Source: Myxococcales bacterium (GTDB taxonomy: Bacteria; Myxococcota; Myxococcia; Myxococcales; Myxococcaceae). Taken from it: a DNA stretch of 15,625 bases. The notes beneath the pieces were generated by a model. It worked only from the letters and a program-made list of their open reading frames with translations. It did not search any database and was not told the origin of the DNA. The translations under genes were made by a program, and so were the position numbers. Each line of letters starts with the position of its first letter. Position 1 is the stretch's first letter. Of the stretch, positions 1-7,183 are shown in pieces. The DNA lies in contig PMBV01000289.1 of NCBI GenBank assembly GCA_003153055.1, forward strand, positions 1,122-16,746. Direction: 5' to 3'.

Positions 1-46
1 CTCCGGCGTGACAGGCCGGCGTTCTAACCAGCTGAACTAACCCCCC
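1..46 (-). tRNA. tRNA-Asp (GUC), 3' part beyond the window edge
   Basis: Read on the minus strand, the sequence starts with acceptor strand GGGGGGT, then TA, a D arm with GTTC/GAAC stem, and an anticodon arm with stem CCGGC/GCCGG around loop CTGTCAC. The loop places GTC at 34-36, after T33, which reads Asp codons. The gene runs off the left edge soon after the anticodon stem, so the T arm and acceptor 3' strand are not seen. It lies 32 bases downstream of tRNA-Val on the same strand and is probably co-transcribed with it. Confidence 0.93.
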
Positions 47-78
47 AGGGTCCGTTCCCGACTATTCTACTTCGAGCT

Positions 79-150
79 TGGGCGGAACAGGTTTCGAACC
101 TGTGACCCTCGCCTTGTAAGGGCGACGCTCTACCGCTGAGCTATCCGCCC
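79..150 (-). tRNA. tRNA-Val (UAC)
   Basis: A complete 72-nt cloverleaf on the minus strand. The acceptor stem GGGCGGA pairs with TCCGCCC and is followed by discriminator A. The D stem is GCTC/GAGC and the anticodon stem TCGCC/GGCGA. Loop CTTACAA gives anticodon TAC, reading Val GUN codons. The T arm is ACAGG-TTCGAAA-CCTGT. The CCA end is not encoded, since AGC follows the discriminator, so it must be added after transcription. It is the first gene of a unit continuing into tRNA-Asp. Confidence 0.97.
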
Positions 151-175
151 GGTTTCTCCGTGGCAGCGGGCGCGG

Positions 176-204
176 CTTGTACGGCCTCAGTTCCCAGCTG
201 TCAA
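176..204 (-). promoter_or_regulatory. Sigma-70-type promoter of the tRNA-Val/tRNA-Asp unit
   Basis: On the minus strand a perfect -35 hexamer TTGACA (199-204) is followed after exactly 17 bases by TACAAG (176-181), which matches TATAAT at four of six positions. The expected transcription start, near 169, lies about 19 bases before the first base of tRNA-Val. No open frame on this strand could use it otherwise, so it is assigned to the tRNA unit. Confidence 0.72.
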
Positions 205-259
205 GCACCTTTGGAGCCTCTCCAACGACGACTTCACTCCACGCAACTGACGGCGCGCT

Positions 260-643
260 GTGCTCTCATGGCCCCGCGTGGACGACCACGATGAAGAGCT
301 GACGACCCAGGTGGCCCGCCCGAAAGGGGGCCCTCGCCCGCTGCCTCGGCGGATGCATCTCCTCGAGCTGACCCAAGGCCACGGGGCTCCCCGCCGCATC
401 GAGCTCAAAGGCGACCGGCTGGTCCTCGGGCGTGGTGACCGTGTCGACCTCGCCGTCGACTCCGAGGAGGTCTCCCGGCTCCACGCCTGCTTCACCCGCA
501 TCGACGAGGAATACCAGATCGAGGATCTCGACAGCCGCAACGGCGTCTACCTCAACGGCCTCAAGGTGCACCTGGCCGTGCTCCGCGAGGGTGACGAGCT
601 GCAGCTGGGCGACCTGGTCTTCCTCTACAAGGAGGGCACTTGA
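260..643 (+). CDS. Small FHA-domain protein
   Basis: A 127-residue protein consisting of one forkhead-associated domain (about residues 45-125) after a polar, Pro/Arg-rich N-terminus. The FHA signature is present: G57-R58, the S72-R-x-H75 motif, N94-G95 and N99-G100, the residues that hold a phosphothreonine peptide in this family. There is no signal peptide or membrane segment, so it should be a cytoplasmic phosphopeptide-binding adaptor. The N-terminal tail has an acidic stretch followed by two threonines (T15, T16), reminiscent of the phosphorylated tail of GarA/OdhI proteins; that comparison is an inference. The start is uncertain: GTG at 260 gives the full length, GTG at 278 is an alternative, and neither has a clear Shine-Dalgarno. 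The stop TGA shares one base with the next gene's ATG, so the two are probably translated together. Confidence 0.85.
   Translation: MLSWPRVDDHDEELTTQVARPKGGPRPLPRRMHLLELTQGHGAPRRIELKGDRLVLGRGDRVDLAVDSEEVSRLHACFTRIDEEYQIEDLDSRNGVYLNGLKVHLAVLREGDELQLGDLVFLYKEGT
629..636 (+). promoter_or_regulatory. Strong ribosome binding site deciding the MBL gene start
   Basis: AAGGAGGG lies inside the last codons of the FHA gene, six bases before the ATG at 643. It favours that ATG over the in-frame TTG at 640. The TGATG junction between the two genes points to translational coupling. Confidence 0.7.
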
Positions 644-1476
644 TGCCCCTCTTCGTCCGCTTCTGGGGCGTCCGCGGCTCCATCCCCACCCCCGGCCCTC
701 GCACTCGCCGCTACGGCGGCAACACCAGCTGCGTCGAGATTCGCCACGGCGACACGCTCCTCGTCTGCGACGCTGGCACCGGTCTCCGCGAGCTGGGGGT
801 CCACCTGCTCCGAAAGCACGGCGTCGGCCCGCTCGCGGTGCACCTCTTCCTCTCGCACCCCCACTGGGACCACATTCAGGGCTTCCCCTTCTTCGGCCCC
901 GCCTACCGCCAAAACGTCACCATCTTCATCTACTGCCCCGAGGACGACGACCGGAACTACCGGCTCCTCTCCGGCCAAATGGAGAATGACTACTTCCCGG
1001 TTCGGTTTTCGGATCTCGGCGCCAAGGTCTTGCTGCGCCGCTTCACCAATGGCTCGGTCACCGTCGACGGCGTCACCGTCCGCCACTTCGCCCAGTGCCA
1101 CCCTGGAGGCAGCCTCGGCTTTCGCTTCGAGGCCTCCCAGCGGGCCGTCGTCTACGCGACCGACCACGAGCTCGACGCGCTCCCCACTCGCGCCATCGAG
1201 GCCTTCCACAAGGCAGATCTCGTCATCGGAGACTCGCAGTACTCCGACGAAGAGTACGAGCTCAGGAGCGGCTGGGGGCACCCCCGCGCCACGACCCTCG
1301 TCGACTGCGCCGTCCACGCCCAGGTCCGCCAGCTCGCGCTCACCCACCACGATCCGATGCACTCCGACCGCGAAATCGACGCCAAGGTCATGGTTTGTGT
1401 CGACCGCGCCAGACAGCTCGACTCCGAGCTCGAGGTCTTCGGTGCCCGCGAAGGCGTCGAGCTCAAGCTCGATTGA
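643..1476 (+). CDS. Metallo-beta-lactamase-fold hydrolase (PhnP / cyclic-nucleotide phosphodiesterase-like)
   Basis: A 277-residue protein opening with the FWGVRGSIPTPG signature and a YGGNTSC segment, both typical of the PhnP/class-II phosphodiesterase branch of the MBL fold. The metal site is complete: H72-x-H74-x-D76-H77, then H153, D174 and H235/H236 as likely ligands. A GWGH segment (H213) resembles the His-bearing loop near the active site in this group. Members cleave phosphodiester bonds in small molecules or nucleic acids; the substrate cannot be read from the sequence. No signal peptide, so cytoplasmic. The ATG at 643 overlaps the FHA stop by one base and has a strong ribosome binding site, so the two proteins are made together, perhaps with the FHA protein as regulator or targeting partner (inference). 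Confidence 0.88.
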   Translation: MPLFVRFWGVRGSIPTPGPRTRRYGGNTSCVEIRHGDTLLVCDAGTGLRELGVHLLRKHGVGPLAVHLFLSHPHWDHIQGFPFFGPAYRQNVTIFIYCPEDDDRNYRLLSGQMENDYFPVRFSDLGAKVLLRRFTNGSVTVDGVTVRHFAQCHPGGSLGFRFEASQRAVVYATDHELDALPTRAIEAFHKADLVIGDSQYSDEEYELRSGWGHPRATTLVDCAVHAQVRQLALTHHDPMHSDREIDAKVMVCVDRARQLDSELEVFGAREGVELKLD

Positions 1477-1541
1477 GCAACGCCATCTCACCGAACTCTC
1501 AGTGATTGGTGCGCTGCGCCAAAAGAAAGAACACAGGACGG

Positions 1542-1562
1542 GTTGCCTCAGGACGAGGCAAC
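1542..1562 (+). terminator. Perfect hairpin downstream of the MBL gene; possible terminator
   Basis: GTTGCCTC and GAGGCAAC form a perfect 8-bp stem around the 5-base loop AGGAC. It lies 66 bases after the MBL stop and 60 bases before the PilZ start. There is no clear T run after it on the plus strand, so it may end the FHA/MBL transcript only weakly, or act as a leader structure of the PilZ gene. The rest of the 1477-1622 gap shows no recognisable site. Confidence 0.35.
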
Positions 1563-1622
1563 AGACACATTTGCGCCAACATCCCCGTCGCACCCACCCA
1601 TTCCAATCGCCCCGGGGGGCAC

Positions 1623-1976
1623 ATGAAGCCGGTCGAAGCTGAGTCGTCCGCAGCCAAGGATTACGCGTACACGCAGGCTCGGCGTCACCAGCGAGTCCCC
1701 GTCAATTTCTCGGTCAGCCTCCGCTGGCCTGGGCTCCGGCTCGCCGATCGAGCACGCGATCTCTGCGAAGGAGGCCTCGGGGTCGAGACAGACGACCCGC
1801 TGGAGCCCATGACGCTCGTCTCCATGCGCCTCGATCTCCCGCACTCCGAGCCGCTCGATTTCCTCGGCCGCGTCATGTGGGCTCGCGGCGACTCCATGGG
1901 TATCCGCTTCGAGTCCAACGACCCACGGCTGTTCGACTCGCTCAACCGCCTCCGCACCGACATCGATCGCATCTGA
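1623..1976 (+). CDS. PilZ-domain protein (probable c-di-GMP receptor)
   Basis: A 117-residue single-domain protein. PilZ domains bind cyclic di-GMP through an RxxxR motif and a (D/N)xSxxG motif. The first is clear at R20-x-x-x-R24 (RRHQR). The second appears as D46-L-C48-E-G-G51, with cysteine where serine is usual. The later strands (about residues 60-100, ending GIRF) fit the PilZ beta-barrel. No membrane segment. The ATG at 1623 was chosen because the PilZ core begins soon after it and a G-rich stretch (GGGGGG) precedes it; the frame stays open upstream to 1506, but that extension has poor coding character. It stands alone, with a gap on each side, so it is probably its own unit. A diguanylate cyclase is encoded 6 kb downstream. 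Confidence 0.85.
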   Translation: MKPVEAESSAAKDYAYTQARRHQRVPVNFSVSLRWPGLRLADRARDLCEGGLGVETDDPLEPMTLVSMRLDLPHSEPLDFLGRVMWARGDSMGIRFESNDPRLFDSLNRLRTDIDRI

Positions 1977-2015
1977 TCGGTCGTTGCTTGAACTGACTCG
2001 TCGCGTCAGATTCCG

Positions 2016-2044
2016 TTGACTTTGGAATTGATTCTCCGTAGACG
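2016..2044 (+). promoter_or_regulatory. Candidate promoter of fadI-fadJ
   Basis: TTGACT (2016-2021) is a five-of-six match to a -35 box. After 17 bases comes TAGACG (2039-2044), a poor -10 with three matches. Position and spacing suit the start at 2072. This is a weak call, based on the -35 and the location in the only gap before fadI. Confidence 0.3.
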
Positions 2045-2059
2045 AACCATCAACGGTTC
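2044..2059. promoter_or_regulatory. Inverted repeat before fadI; possible operator
   Basis: GAACC-(6)-GGTTC is an exact inverted repeat between the candidate -10 and the fadI ribosome binding site. Its position would let a bound repressor block transcription. Fatty-acid oxidation genes are often controlled by TetR- or GntR-family repressors, but the arms are only 5 bp and chance occurrence is possible. Confidence 0.25.
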
Positions 2060-2071
2060 CGCGGAGGTCCC

Positions 2072-3364
2072 ATGGCGAAGAGCACCGGGCGGCGCGTGGC
2101 AATCATCGGAGGGTTGAGAACGCCCTTCGTCAAAGCAAACACAGTCTTCAACGATCTCTCGGCGCTCGATCTCGGCGTCGCGGTCGTGAAGGAATTGGTG
2201 CAACGCTATGAGCTCGAGCCGTCGATGGTTGACCAGCTCGTGTTTGGTCAGGTCATCCCCGGGCTGACCGCGGCCTCGGTGGCTCGTGAGGTGGTGTTGC
2301 TCTCCGGGCTGCCTCCGTCGCTCGAGGCGCACACCGTCGCGCGGGCCTGCGCCACGTCGATCCAGGCGATGGTCTCGGCGGCCAACGCCATCGCGCTGGG
2401 CCAGGCCGACGTGGCCATCGCCGGCGGCACCGAGTCGATGTCCGACCCGCCGATCTTCACCACCAGGGCCCTCGCTCACGCCTTGGTGAGCGCCTCGAAG
2501 GCCAAGAACCTGCGCGACAAGATCATGCCCTTCCAGGGGCTCAAGGCGAAAGACCTGCTCCCCGTGCCTCCGGCCATCGCCGAGTACACCACCGGGCTCT
2601 CCATGGGCGAGTCGGCCGAGAAGATGGCCAAGGAGAACGGCGTCACCCGCGCCCGGCAAGACGAGATCGCCCTGAGCTCGCACCAGAACGCCGCCCGCGC
2701 CTGGAAGGTGGGCCTGTTCAAAGACGAGGTGATGACGGTGCCGGTGCCTCCGAAGTACGAGACGCTGGCCGACCGCGACACCCTCGTGCGCGAGGACACC
2801 ACGCTCGAGGCCCTGGGCCAGCTCAAGCCCGTCTTCGATCGCACCTACGGCTCGGTGACCGCGGGCAACGCCTCGCCCTTGACCGACGGAGCCGCCGCGC
2901 TGTTGCTGATGAGCGAGGAGCGAGCCCGCGAGCTGGGCTACGAGCCCCTGGGTTTCCTCAGGGCCCACGCCTTCGCCGCCACCGACCCAGCCGATCAGCT
3001 GCTCCAGGGCCCGGCCTACGCGGTGCCCCTGGCCCTCGATCGCGCCGGCATGTCTCTCGCAGACGTCGATCTCATCGACATGCACGAGGCCTTCGCGGTG
3101 CAAGTCGCCTCGAACCTCCAGGCGCTGGCGTCGGCGGCCTTCGCCAAGAAGCTGGGGCGCTCGGCGCCGGTGGGCGAGGTCGACCCCAGCCGGCTCAACG
3201 TGAACGGAGGCTCCATCGCCCTGGGCCACCCCTTCGCGGCCACCGGCGCTCGCCTGGTGCACCAATCGCTCAGGGAGCTCAAGCGCCGGCACCTCGGCAC
3301 GGCCCTCATCACTGTCTGCGCCCAGGGGGGCCAGGGCGCCGCCGTCATCCTGGAGCGATCGTGA
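2072..3364 (+). CDS. fadI: Acetyl-CoA C-acyltransferase (3-ketoacyl-CoA thiolase, FadI type)
   Basis: A 430-residue thiolase that catalyses the last step of fatty acid beta-oxidation, splitting 3-ketoacyl-CoA with CoA into acetyl-CoA and a shortened acyl-CoA. The acyl-accepting cysteine is C93 in the RACATS segment. The active-site histidines are H338 in MHEAF, where many thiolases have NEAF, and H386 in GHPFAATG. The second catalytic cysteine is C416 in CAQGGQG. The MHEAF variant, the insert around residues 145-180 and the length (E. coli FadI is about 436 residues) place it with FadI rather than FadA or biosynthetic thiolases. GGAGG (2063-2067) supports the ATG at 2072. The stop TGA shares one base with the fadJ ATG, so both subunits of the complex are probably made in step. 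Confidence 0.93.
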   Translation: MAKSTGRRVAIIGGLRTPFVKANTVFNDLSALDLGVAVVKELVQRYELEPSMVDQLVFGQVIPGLTAASVAREVVLLSGLPPSLEAHTVARACATSIQAMVSAANAIALGQADVAIAGGTESMSDPPIFTTRALAHALVSASKAKNLRDKIMPFQGLKAKDLLPVPPAIAEYTTGLSMGESAEKMAKENGVTRARQDEIALSSHQNAARAWKVGLFKDEVMTVPVPPKYETLADRDTLVREDTTLEALGQLKPVFDRTYGSVTAGNASPLTDGAAALLLMSEERARELGYEPLGFLRAHAFAATDPADQLLQGPAYAVPLALDRAGMSLADVDLIDMHEAFAVQVASNLQALASAAFAKKLGRSAPVGEVDPSRLNVNGGSIALGHPFAATGARLVHQSLRELKRRHLGTALITVCAQGGQGAAVILERS

Positions 3365-5568
3365 TGAATACGCCCTCGGTCTCGAAGAGCTTCTCCTACG
3401 CCGTCGAGCGCGACGTCGCGGTCATCACCTTCGACCGCGAGGGCCAGAGCGTCAACACACTGGCGCCTCACATCTCGGCCGAGTTCGAGATGCTCCTCTC
3501 CAAGGTCGCGGCAGACGAGACAGCCAAGGCCGTGGTGTTCATCTCAGGCAAGAAGGACTCCTTCGTGGCCGGGGCGAGCATCGACTACCTGTCGACCCTC
3601 ACCACCGTCGAGGCCGCCACCGCCGCCGTTCGCCAGGGCCACGCGAGCCTGGAGCGCCTCGAGGCCTCAGCCAAGCCGGTGGTGGCGGCGATCCACGGCG
3701 CGTGTCTGGGTGGAGGCCTGGAGTGGGCCCTGGCGTGCGACTACCGCCTGGCCACCGACAGCCCGAAGACCTCCATCGGGCTCCCCGAGGTGCAGCTCGG
3801 GCTCATTCCCGGCGCCGGGGGCACGCAGCGGTTGCCCCGGCTCATCGGCGCGCAGGCGGCGCTCGATCTCATCCTCACCGGGAAGCGGCTCAAGCCCAAG
3901 AAGGCGCTCAAGCTGGGCGTGGTCGATGAGCTGGTGCCTCAGCCCATACTGAAGCAGATCGCCGTCACCCGGGCTCTCGAGCTGGCCCAGGGCACGCGGG
4001 TGCCCGACCGCCGCCGGGGCCTCTCGACGGTCACGGCCTCGAAGTCCTTCGGGGCCATCATCAAGGGCCTGACCACCAAGGAGTCGTGGACCGAGCTGGC
4101 CCTCGAGGACAACCCGCTGGGCCGCAAGGTGCTGTTCGATCAGGCGCGCAAGCAGTTGCTCAAGAAGACCCGGGGCAGGTACCCCGCGCCCGAGAAGGCG
4201 CTCGAGGTGGTGCGGGCTGGGCTCGATCGGGGTCTCGCCGCCGGTCTCGAGGCCGAGGCGGCCGCCTTCGGAGAGCTGGTGGTGGGCGACGTCTCCAAGC
4301 GGCTGGTGGAGATCTTCTTCGCCACTACCGCCCTCAAAAAGGACAGCGGCGTCAAGACCGACGCCAAGGCCATCGAGGTCAAGAAGGTGGGCGTGCTCGG
4401 TGGAGGCCTCATGGGCGCGGGCATCGCCTACATCACCGCCGCGCTCCAGGGCACGCCGGTGCGGGTGAAGGACAAGGACGACGCCAGCGCTGCCCGGGCG
4501 CTGGGTCAGGTTCGCGGGCTGTTCGAGGAGCGGGTTCGCCGCCGCGCCATGAGCCCCCTCGAGCTCGAGAAGAAAATGGCCCTGGTGTCGGCCACCACCG
4601 ACTACCGCGGCTTCAGGCACTGCGACCTGGTCATCGAGGCGGTGTTCGAGGATCTCGGCCTCAAGCACCAGATGCTGCGCGACATCGAGAGCGCTTGTGG
4701 CGAGAAGACCATCTTCGCCTCGAACACCTCGTCGATCCCCATCAGCCGCATCGCCGAGGCGTCGGCCCACCCCGAGACCGTCATCGGCATGCACTACTTC
4801 AGCCCAGTGCCGAAGATGCCGCTGCTCGAGGTGATCACCCACCCCCGCACCGCCGACTGGGTCACGGCCACCTGCGTCGAGGTCGGCAAGCGCCAGGGCA
4901 AGACCGTCATCGTCGTCAAGGACGGCACCGGCTTCTACACCTCACGCGTCTTGGCGCCGTACCTGAACGAGGCGGCCTTCCTCTTGGCCGAGGGCGCCGA
5001 CATCGCCGAGCTCGATCGCGCGCTCATCGACTTCGGTTTCCCCGTGGGGCCCATCACGCTGCTCGACGAGGTCGGCATCGACGTGGCGGCCAAGGTGGCG
5101 ACCATCATGCACGAGGCCTTCGGTCAGCGAATGAAGCCGCCGGGCACCACCGACGCGCTGGTGAGCGACGGGCGGCTGGGTCGAAAGGCGAACAAGGGCT
5201 TCTACCTGTACCAGAAGGGCAAGAAGAAGGAGGTCGACCCCTCGGTCTACGCGGTGCTGCCCCACGGGAAGGACGTGAAGCGCATCGATCGCTCCGAGAT
5301 GGCCGAGCGGTGTGTGCTCCAAATGGTCAACGAGGCCTTCCGGTGTCTGGGCGAGGGTATTCTATCGAGCCCTCGTGACGGAGACATGGGGGCCATCTTC
5401 GGCCTGGGCTTCCCGCCGTTCCTCGGGGGCCCCTTCCGCTACGCCGAGGCCCAGGGCCTGGGCAGGACCCTCGAGCGCACCGAGCTGTACCAGGAGCGCC
5501 TGGGTGATCGCTTCTCGCCGGCTCCGCTCTTGGTCGAATCTGTCAAGAGCCGTCGAAAGGTGTACTGA
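3364..5568 (+). CDS. fadJ: Fatty acid oxidation complex alpha subunit (enoyl-CoA hydratase / 3-hydroxyacyl-CoA dehydrogenase)
   Basis: A 734-residue bifunctional enzyme that partners FadI in beta-oxidation. Residues about 1-200 form the enoyl-CoA hydratase/isomerase domain, with catalytic glutamates E120 (GGGLEWALACDYR) and E142 (GLPEVQLGLIPGAGGTQ). From about 340 comes the NAD-binding 3-hydroxyacyl-CoA dehydrogenase domain, with the G346-G-G-L-M-G351 loop and catalytic H477 in MHYFSPV. A VKDGTGFYTSR segment opens the C-terminal dehydrogenase domains. Its length is close to E. coli FadJ (714) and FadB (729); pairing with a FadI-type thiolase favours the name fadJ. The start is either ATG 3364 (one-base overlap) or GTG 3361 (four-base overlap), and GGAG at 3352 serves both. 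The stop codon lies inside a direct repeat shared with the next gene's start. Confidence 0.93.
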   Translation: MNTPSVSKSFSYAVERDVAVITFDREGQSVNTLAPHISAEFEMLLSKVAADETAKAVVFISGKKDSFVAGASIDYLSTLTTVEAATAAVRQGHASLERLEASAKPVVAAIHGACLGGGLEWALACDYRLATDSPKTSIGLPEVQLGLIPGAGGTQRLPRLIGAQAALDLILTGKRLKPKKALKLGVVDELVPQPILKQIAVTRALELAQGTRVPDRRRGLSTVTASKSFGAIIKGLTTKESWTELALEDNPLGRKVLFDQARKQLLKKTRGRYPAPEKALEVVRAGLDRGLAAGLEAEAAAFGELVVGDVSKRLVEIFFATTALKKDSGVKTDAKAIEVKKVGVLGGGLMGAGIAYITAALQGTPVRVKDKDDASAARALGQVRGLFEERVRRRAMSPLELEKKMALVSATTDYRGFRHCDLVIEAVFEDLGLKHQMLRDIESACGEKTIFASNTSSIPISRIAEASAHPETVIGMHYFSPVPKMPLLEVITHPRTADWVTATCVEVGKRQGKTVIVVKDGTGFYTSRVLAPYLNEAAFLLAEGADIAELDRALIDFGFPVGPITLLDEVGIDVAAKVATIMHEAFGQRMKPPGTTDALVSDGRLGRKANKGFYLYQKGKKKEVDPSVYAVLPHGKDVKRIDRSEMAERCVLQMVNEAFRCLGEGILSSPRDGDMGAIFGLGFPPFLGGPFRYAEAQGLGRTLERTELYQERLGDRFSPAPLLVESVKSRRKVY

Positions 5569-5666
5569 GTCTTCGTGCTCGATCACCCAGCGCTCGATGA
5601 ATTCAGGCGTTTTTCCTTTGGGCTGGGGCGGTGTACTGAGTCTTCGTGTTCGATCACCCGGCGCTC
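5559..5666 (+). repeat. Direct repeat duplicating the fadJ-stop/methyltransferase-start junction
   Basis: Two 37-bp copies at 5559-5595 and 5630-5666 differ at two positions and are offset by 71 bp. Each contains TGTACTGA followed by a GTG start and codons for DHPAL. In the first copy TGA is the real fadJ stop and GTG 5575 opens a frame beginning MLDHPALDEFRRFSFG. In the second, GTG 5646 opens the methyltransferase, beginning MFDHPALRAFAPLPLQ. The offset is not a multiple of three, so the first GTG is out of frame with the methyltransferase and looks like a remnant start. Confidence 0.9.
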
Positions 5667-6311
5667 CGCGCCTTCGCCCCGCTTCCGTTGCAAGAACGGC
5701 TGTTCGTCCGCGCACGGCTGTTCTCCGCTCCCCTCGTCGAGATCGCCCGCCGGGTGAAGGGCCCACGGGTGCTCGACGTGGGGTGCGGGCACGGGTTGCT
5801 CTGTGCGCTGTTGGCCTGGGACGCACCCGAGCGGCGGGTGACCGGCATCGATCCAGACCCCCGGAAAATCGCCTGGGCCCAGGCCTCCGTCGGGCGAGAG
5901 GAGGGCGTTCGCTTCGAGGTGGCCACTGCCGACCAGCTCGCGGCGCGCGAGGCTGGAACCTTCGACACCGTCACCATCGCCGACGTCCTGTACCTGCTCC
6001 CCGAGGAGGCTCAGGGCGAGCTGCTTGCGGCGACCTACCGCTTGCTCAAGCCCGGGGGCCTGCTGCTCCTCAAGGAGGCGGAAGACGATGGCGGTTGGCG
6101 CACCACTAAGGCGTTGTTGCAGGAGCGCCTCATGGTGCGCATCCTGGGGCGAACTCGATCGAGCGGCGGGCTGGGCTTCCGGGCCCGGAGCGACAAGCGC
6201 TCGATGCTGGAGCACGCCGGCTTCGAGATCGACGAGGTCCTTGCCCTCTCGCGCTGGTCCACGACGCCCCACGTCTTGTTCGCCGCGAGCCGGAGCGCGC
6301 GACCCGGCTGA
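5646..6311 (+). CDS. Class I SAM-dependent methyltransferase
   Basis: A 221-residue Rossmann-fold methyltransferase. Motif I is VLDVGCGHG (residues 42-50), which binds S-adenosylmethionine. The acidic residue ending strand two is D69 in GIDPDP, and the motif IV region is ADVLYLLP (112-119). LLKPGG (134-139) follows, as in Methyltransf_11/25-type enzymes. After it come about 80 residues that probably shape the substrate pocket, including a stretch with an LMVRILGRTR segment. The substrate is unknown; small molecules, lipids or surface sugars are possible. The GTG at 5646 is chosen because motif I then sits at the usual distance; no good ribosome binding site is seen. It lies 77 bases after fadJ and two bases from the convergent deacetylase gene. 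Confidence 0.85.
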   Translation: MFDHPALRAFAPLPLQERLFVRARLFSAPLVEIARRVKGPRVLDVGCGHGLLCALLAWDAPERRVTGIDPDPRKIAWAQASVGREEGVRFEVATADQLAAREAGTFDTVTIADVLYLLPEEAQGELLAATYRLLKPGGLLLLKEAEDDGGWRTTKALLQERLMVRILGRTRSSGGLGFRARSDKRSMLEHAGFEIDEVLALSRWSTTPHVLFAASRSARPG

Positions 6312-6313
6312 GG

Positions 6314-7183
6314 TCAGGGCATCGTCTGGGAGACGCTGGCTGCCGGCGCGAGCGCGGGGCGCTCCTGGAGGTCGGCATAGCTCACCAGCTGTATTCCTCG
6401 AGCCTCGATGGCGCGACGGACCCGGGGGGCAAGGGTCGCGGCGAGCTCTTGCTCCCACCCGTACCGCCAGTGGGGATCCTGGGTCACCACCCCGGGATCG
6501 AGCCCCGGATGGGTGACGATCTCGTGGTCTCCCTCGCCCAAGGTCGCGATGAGCCGGAGCAGCCGCTTCTCGTTGATGCGGCCCGACTCGAAGATGCCGA
6601 TGGCGGGCACCCGCTTGATGCCCCGGGCTTCCTTCATCGCCGCGAGGGTCGAGAGGGCCGCTGACTTGACCGCCGAGCCCGGGTGCAACAGCCACCGGGC
6701 AGTGGGGCGCTCGCTGGGCCATCGCATGGCCACGCCCAGCTCGGCGGCGAGCACCTCGACGATCGACGTCATGCCGGGCAGGAGGTGGAGGTGCTGATGG
6801 GTGTCGAGGTGATCGACGTGCGCGCCCAGCTCGCGGGACCGGTTCACCTGAGCCCTGAGCTCCAGGACGATTTCCTCGGGGGGAATCAGCCGCGCCAGCC
6901 ACGCCGCCGAGAGCTGGCCCCAGTCTTTCCTGAAGCGGCCTCCCGGCGCGAGCCAGCGCACGTCCTGGGGTGGGGCCGCCGGTGACAGGTGCGAGGTGAG
7001 GCACAGGTGGAGCCCCATGGGGAGCTGCTGCTGCACGGCCCGGCGAACGGCCTCGCGGGCGAAGGGGCCAGTGGCCAGGAGGCTGGCGCTGGTGACCACC
7101 CCGCCGGCGTGGGCCGTCAAGATGCCCTCGTCGATGCGCGGATGGAGCCCGAGATCGTCGGCGTTGATGACCAGGCGAATCAT
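6314..7183 (-). CDS. YdjC/ChbG/HpnK-family carbohydrate deacetylase
   Basis: A 289-residue protein with the hallmarks of the YdjC family, metal-dependent deacetylases that remove N-acetyl groups from sugars (diacetylchitobiose in ChbG, an N-acetylglucosaminyl hopanoid in HpnK). The N-terminus INADDLGLH carries the conserved Asp pair (D9, D10). GLHLCLT supplies H59, and HLDTHQHLH (125-133) supplies the histidine cluster of the metal site. There is no signal peptide, so it probably acts in the cytoplasm on a lipid-linked or nucleotide-linked sugar. Its ATG overlaps the glycosyltransferase stop by four bases (ATGA), so the two are translated together and probably act in sequence: sugar transfer, then deacetylation. 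No hopanoid or radical SAM gene is nearby, so the name hpnK is not justified. Confidence 0.88.
   Translation of the reverse strand: MIRLVINADDLGLHPRIDEGILTAHAGGVVTSASLLATGPFAREAVRRAVQQQLPMGLHLCLTSHLSPAAPPQDVRWLAPGGRFRKDWGQLSAAWLARLIPPEEIVLELRAQVNRSRELGAHVDHLDTHQHLHLLPGMTSIVEVLAAELGVAMRWPSERPTARWLLHPGSAVKSAALSTLAAMKEARGIKRVPAIGIFESGRINEKRLLRLIATLGEGDHEIVTHPGLDPGVVTQDPHWRYGWEQELAATLAPRVRRAIEARGIQLVSYADLQERPALAPAASVSQTMP

Noticed and set aside
625..1593. 322-codon minus-strand frame antisense to the MBL gene
   Set aside because: It has no recognisable motif, is low-complexity, and the plus strand encodes a complete metal site.
2006..3292. Long open frame antisense to fadI (428 codons)
   Set aside because: It is a by-product of high third-position G+C in fadI; its translation is low-complexity (His/Gly/Arg-rich) with no domain, whereas the plus strand encodes a full thiolase.
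4086..5378. Long open frame on the plus strand within fadJ in another frame
   Set aside because: The translation is Arg/Gly/His-rich without motifs and lies wholly inside the intact fadJ dehydrogenase region.
5583..7004. 473-codon minus-strand frame across the methyltransferase and deacetylase genes
   Set aside because: It overlaps two genes with clear catalytic motifs, and its own translation shows none.
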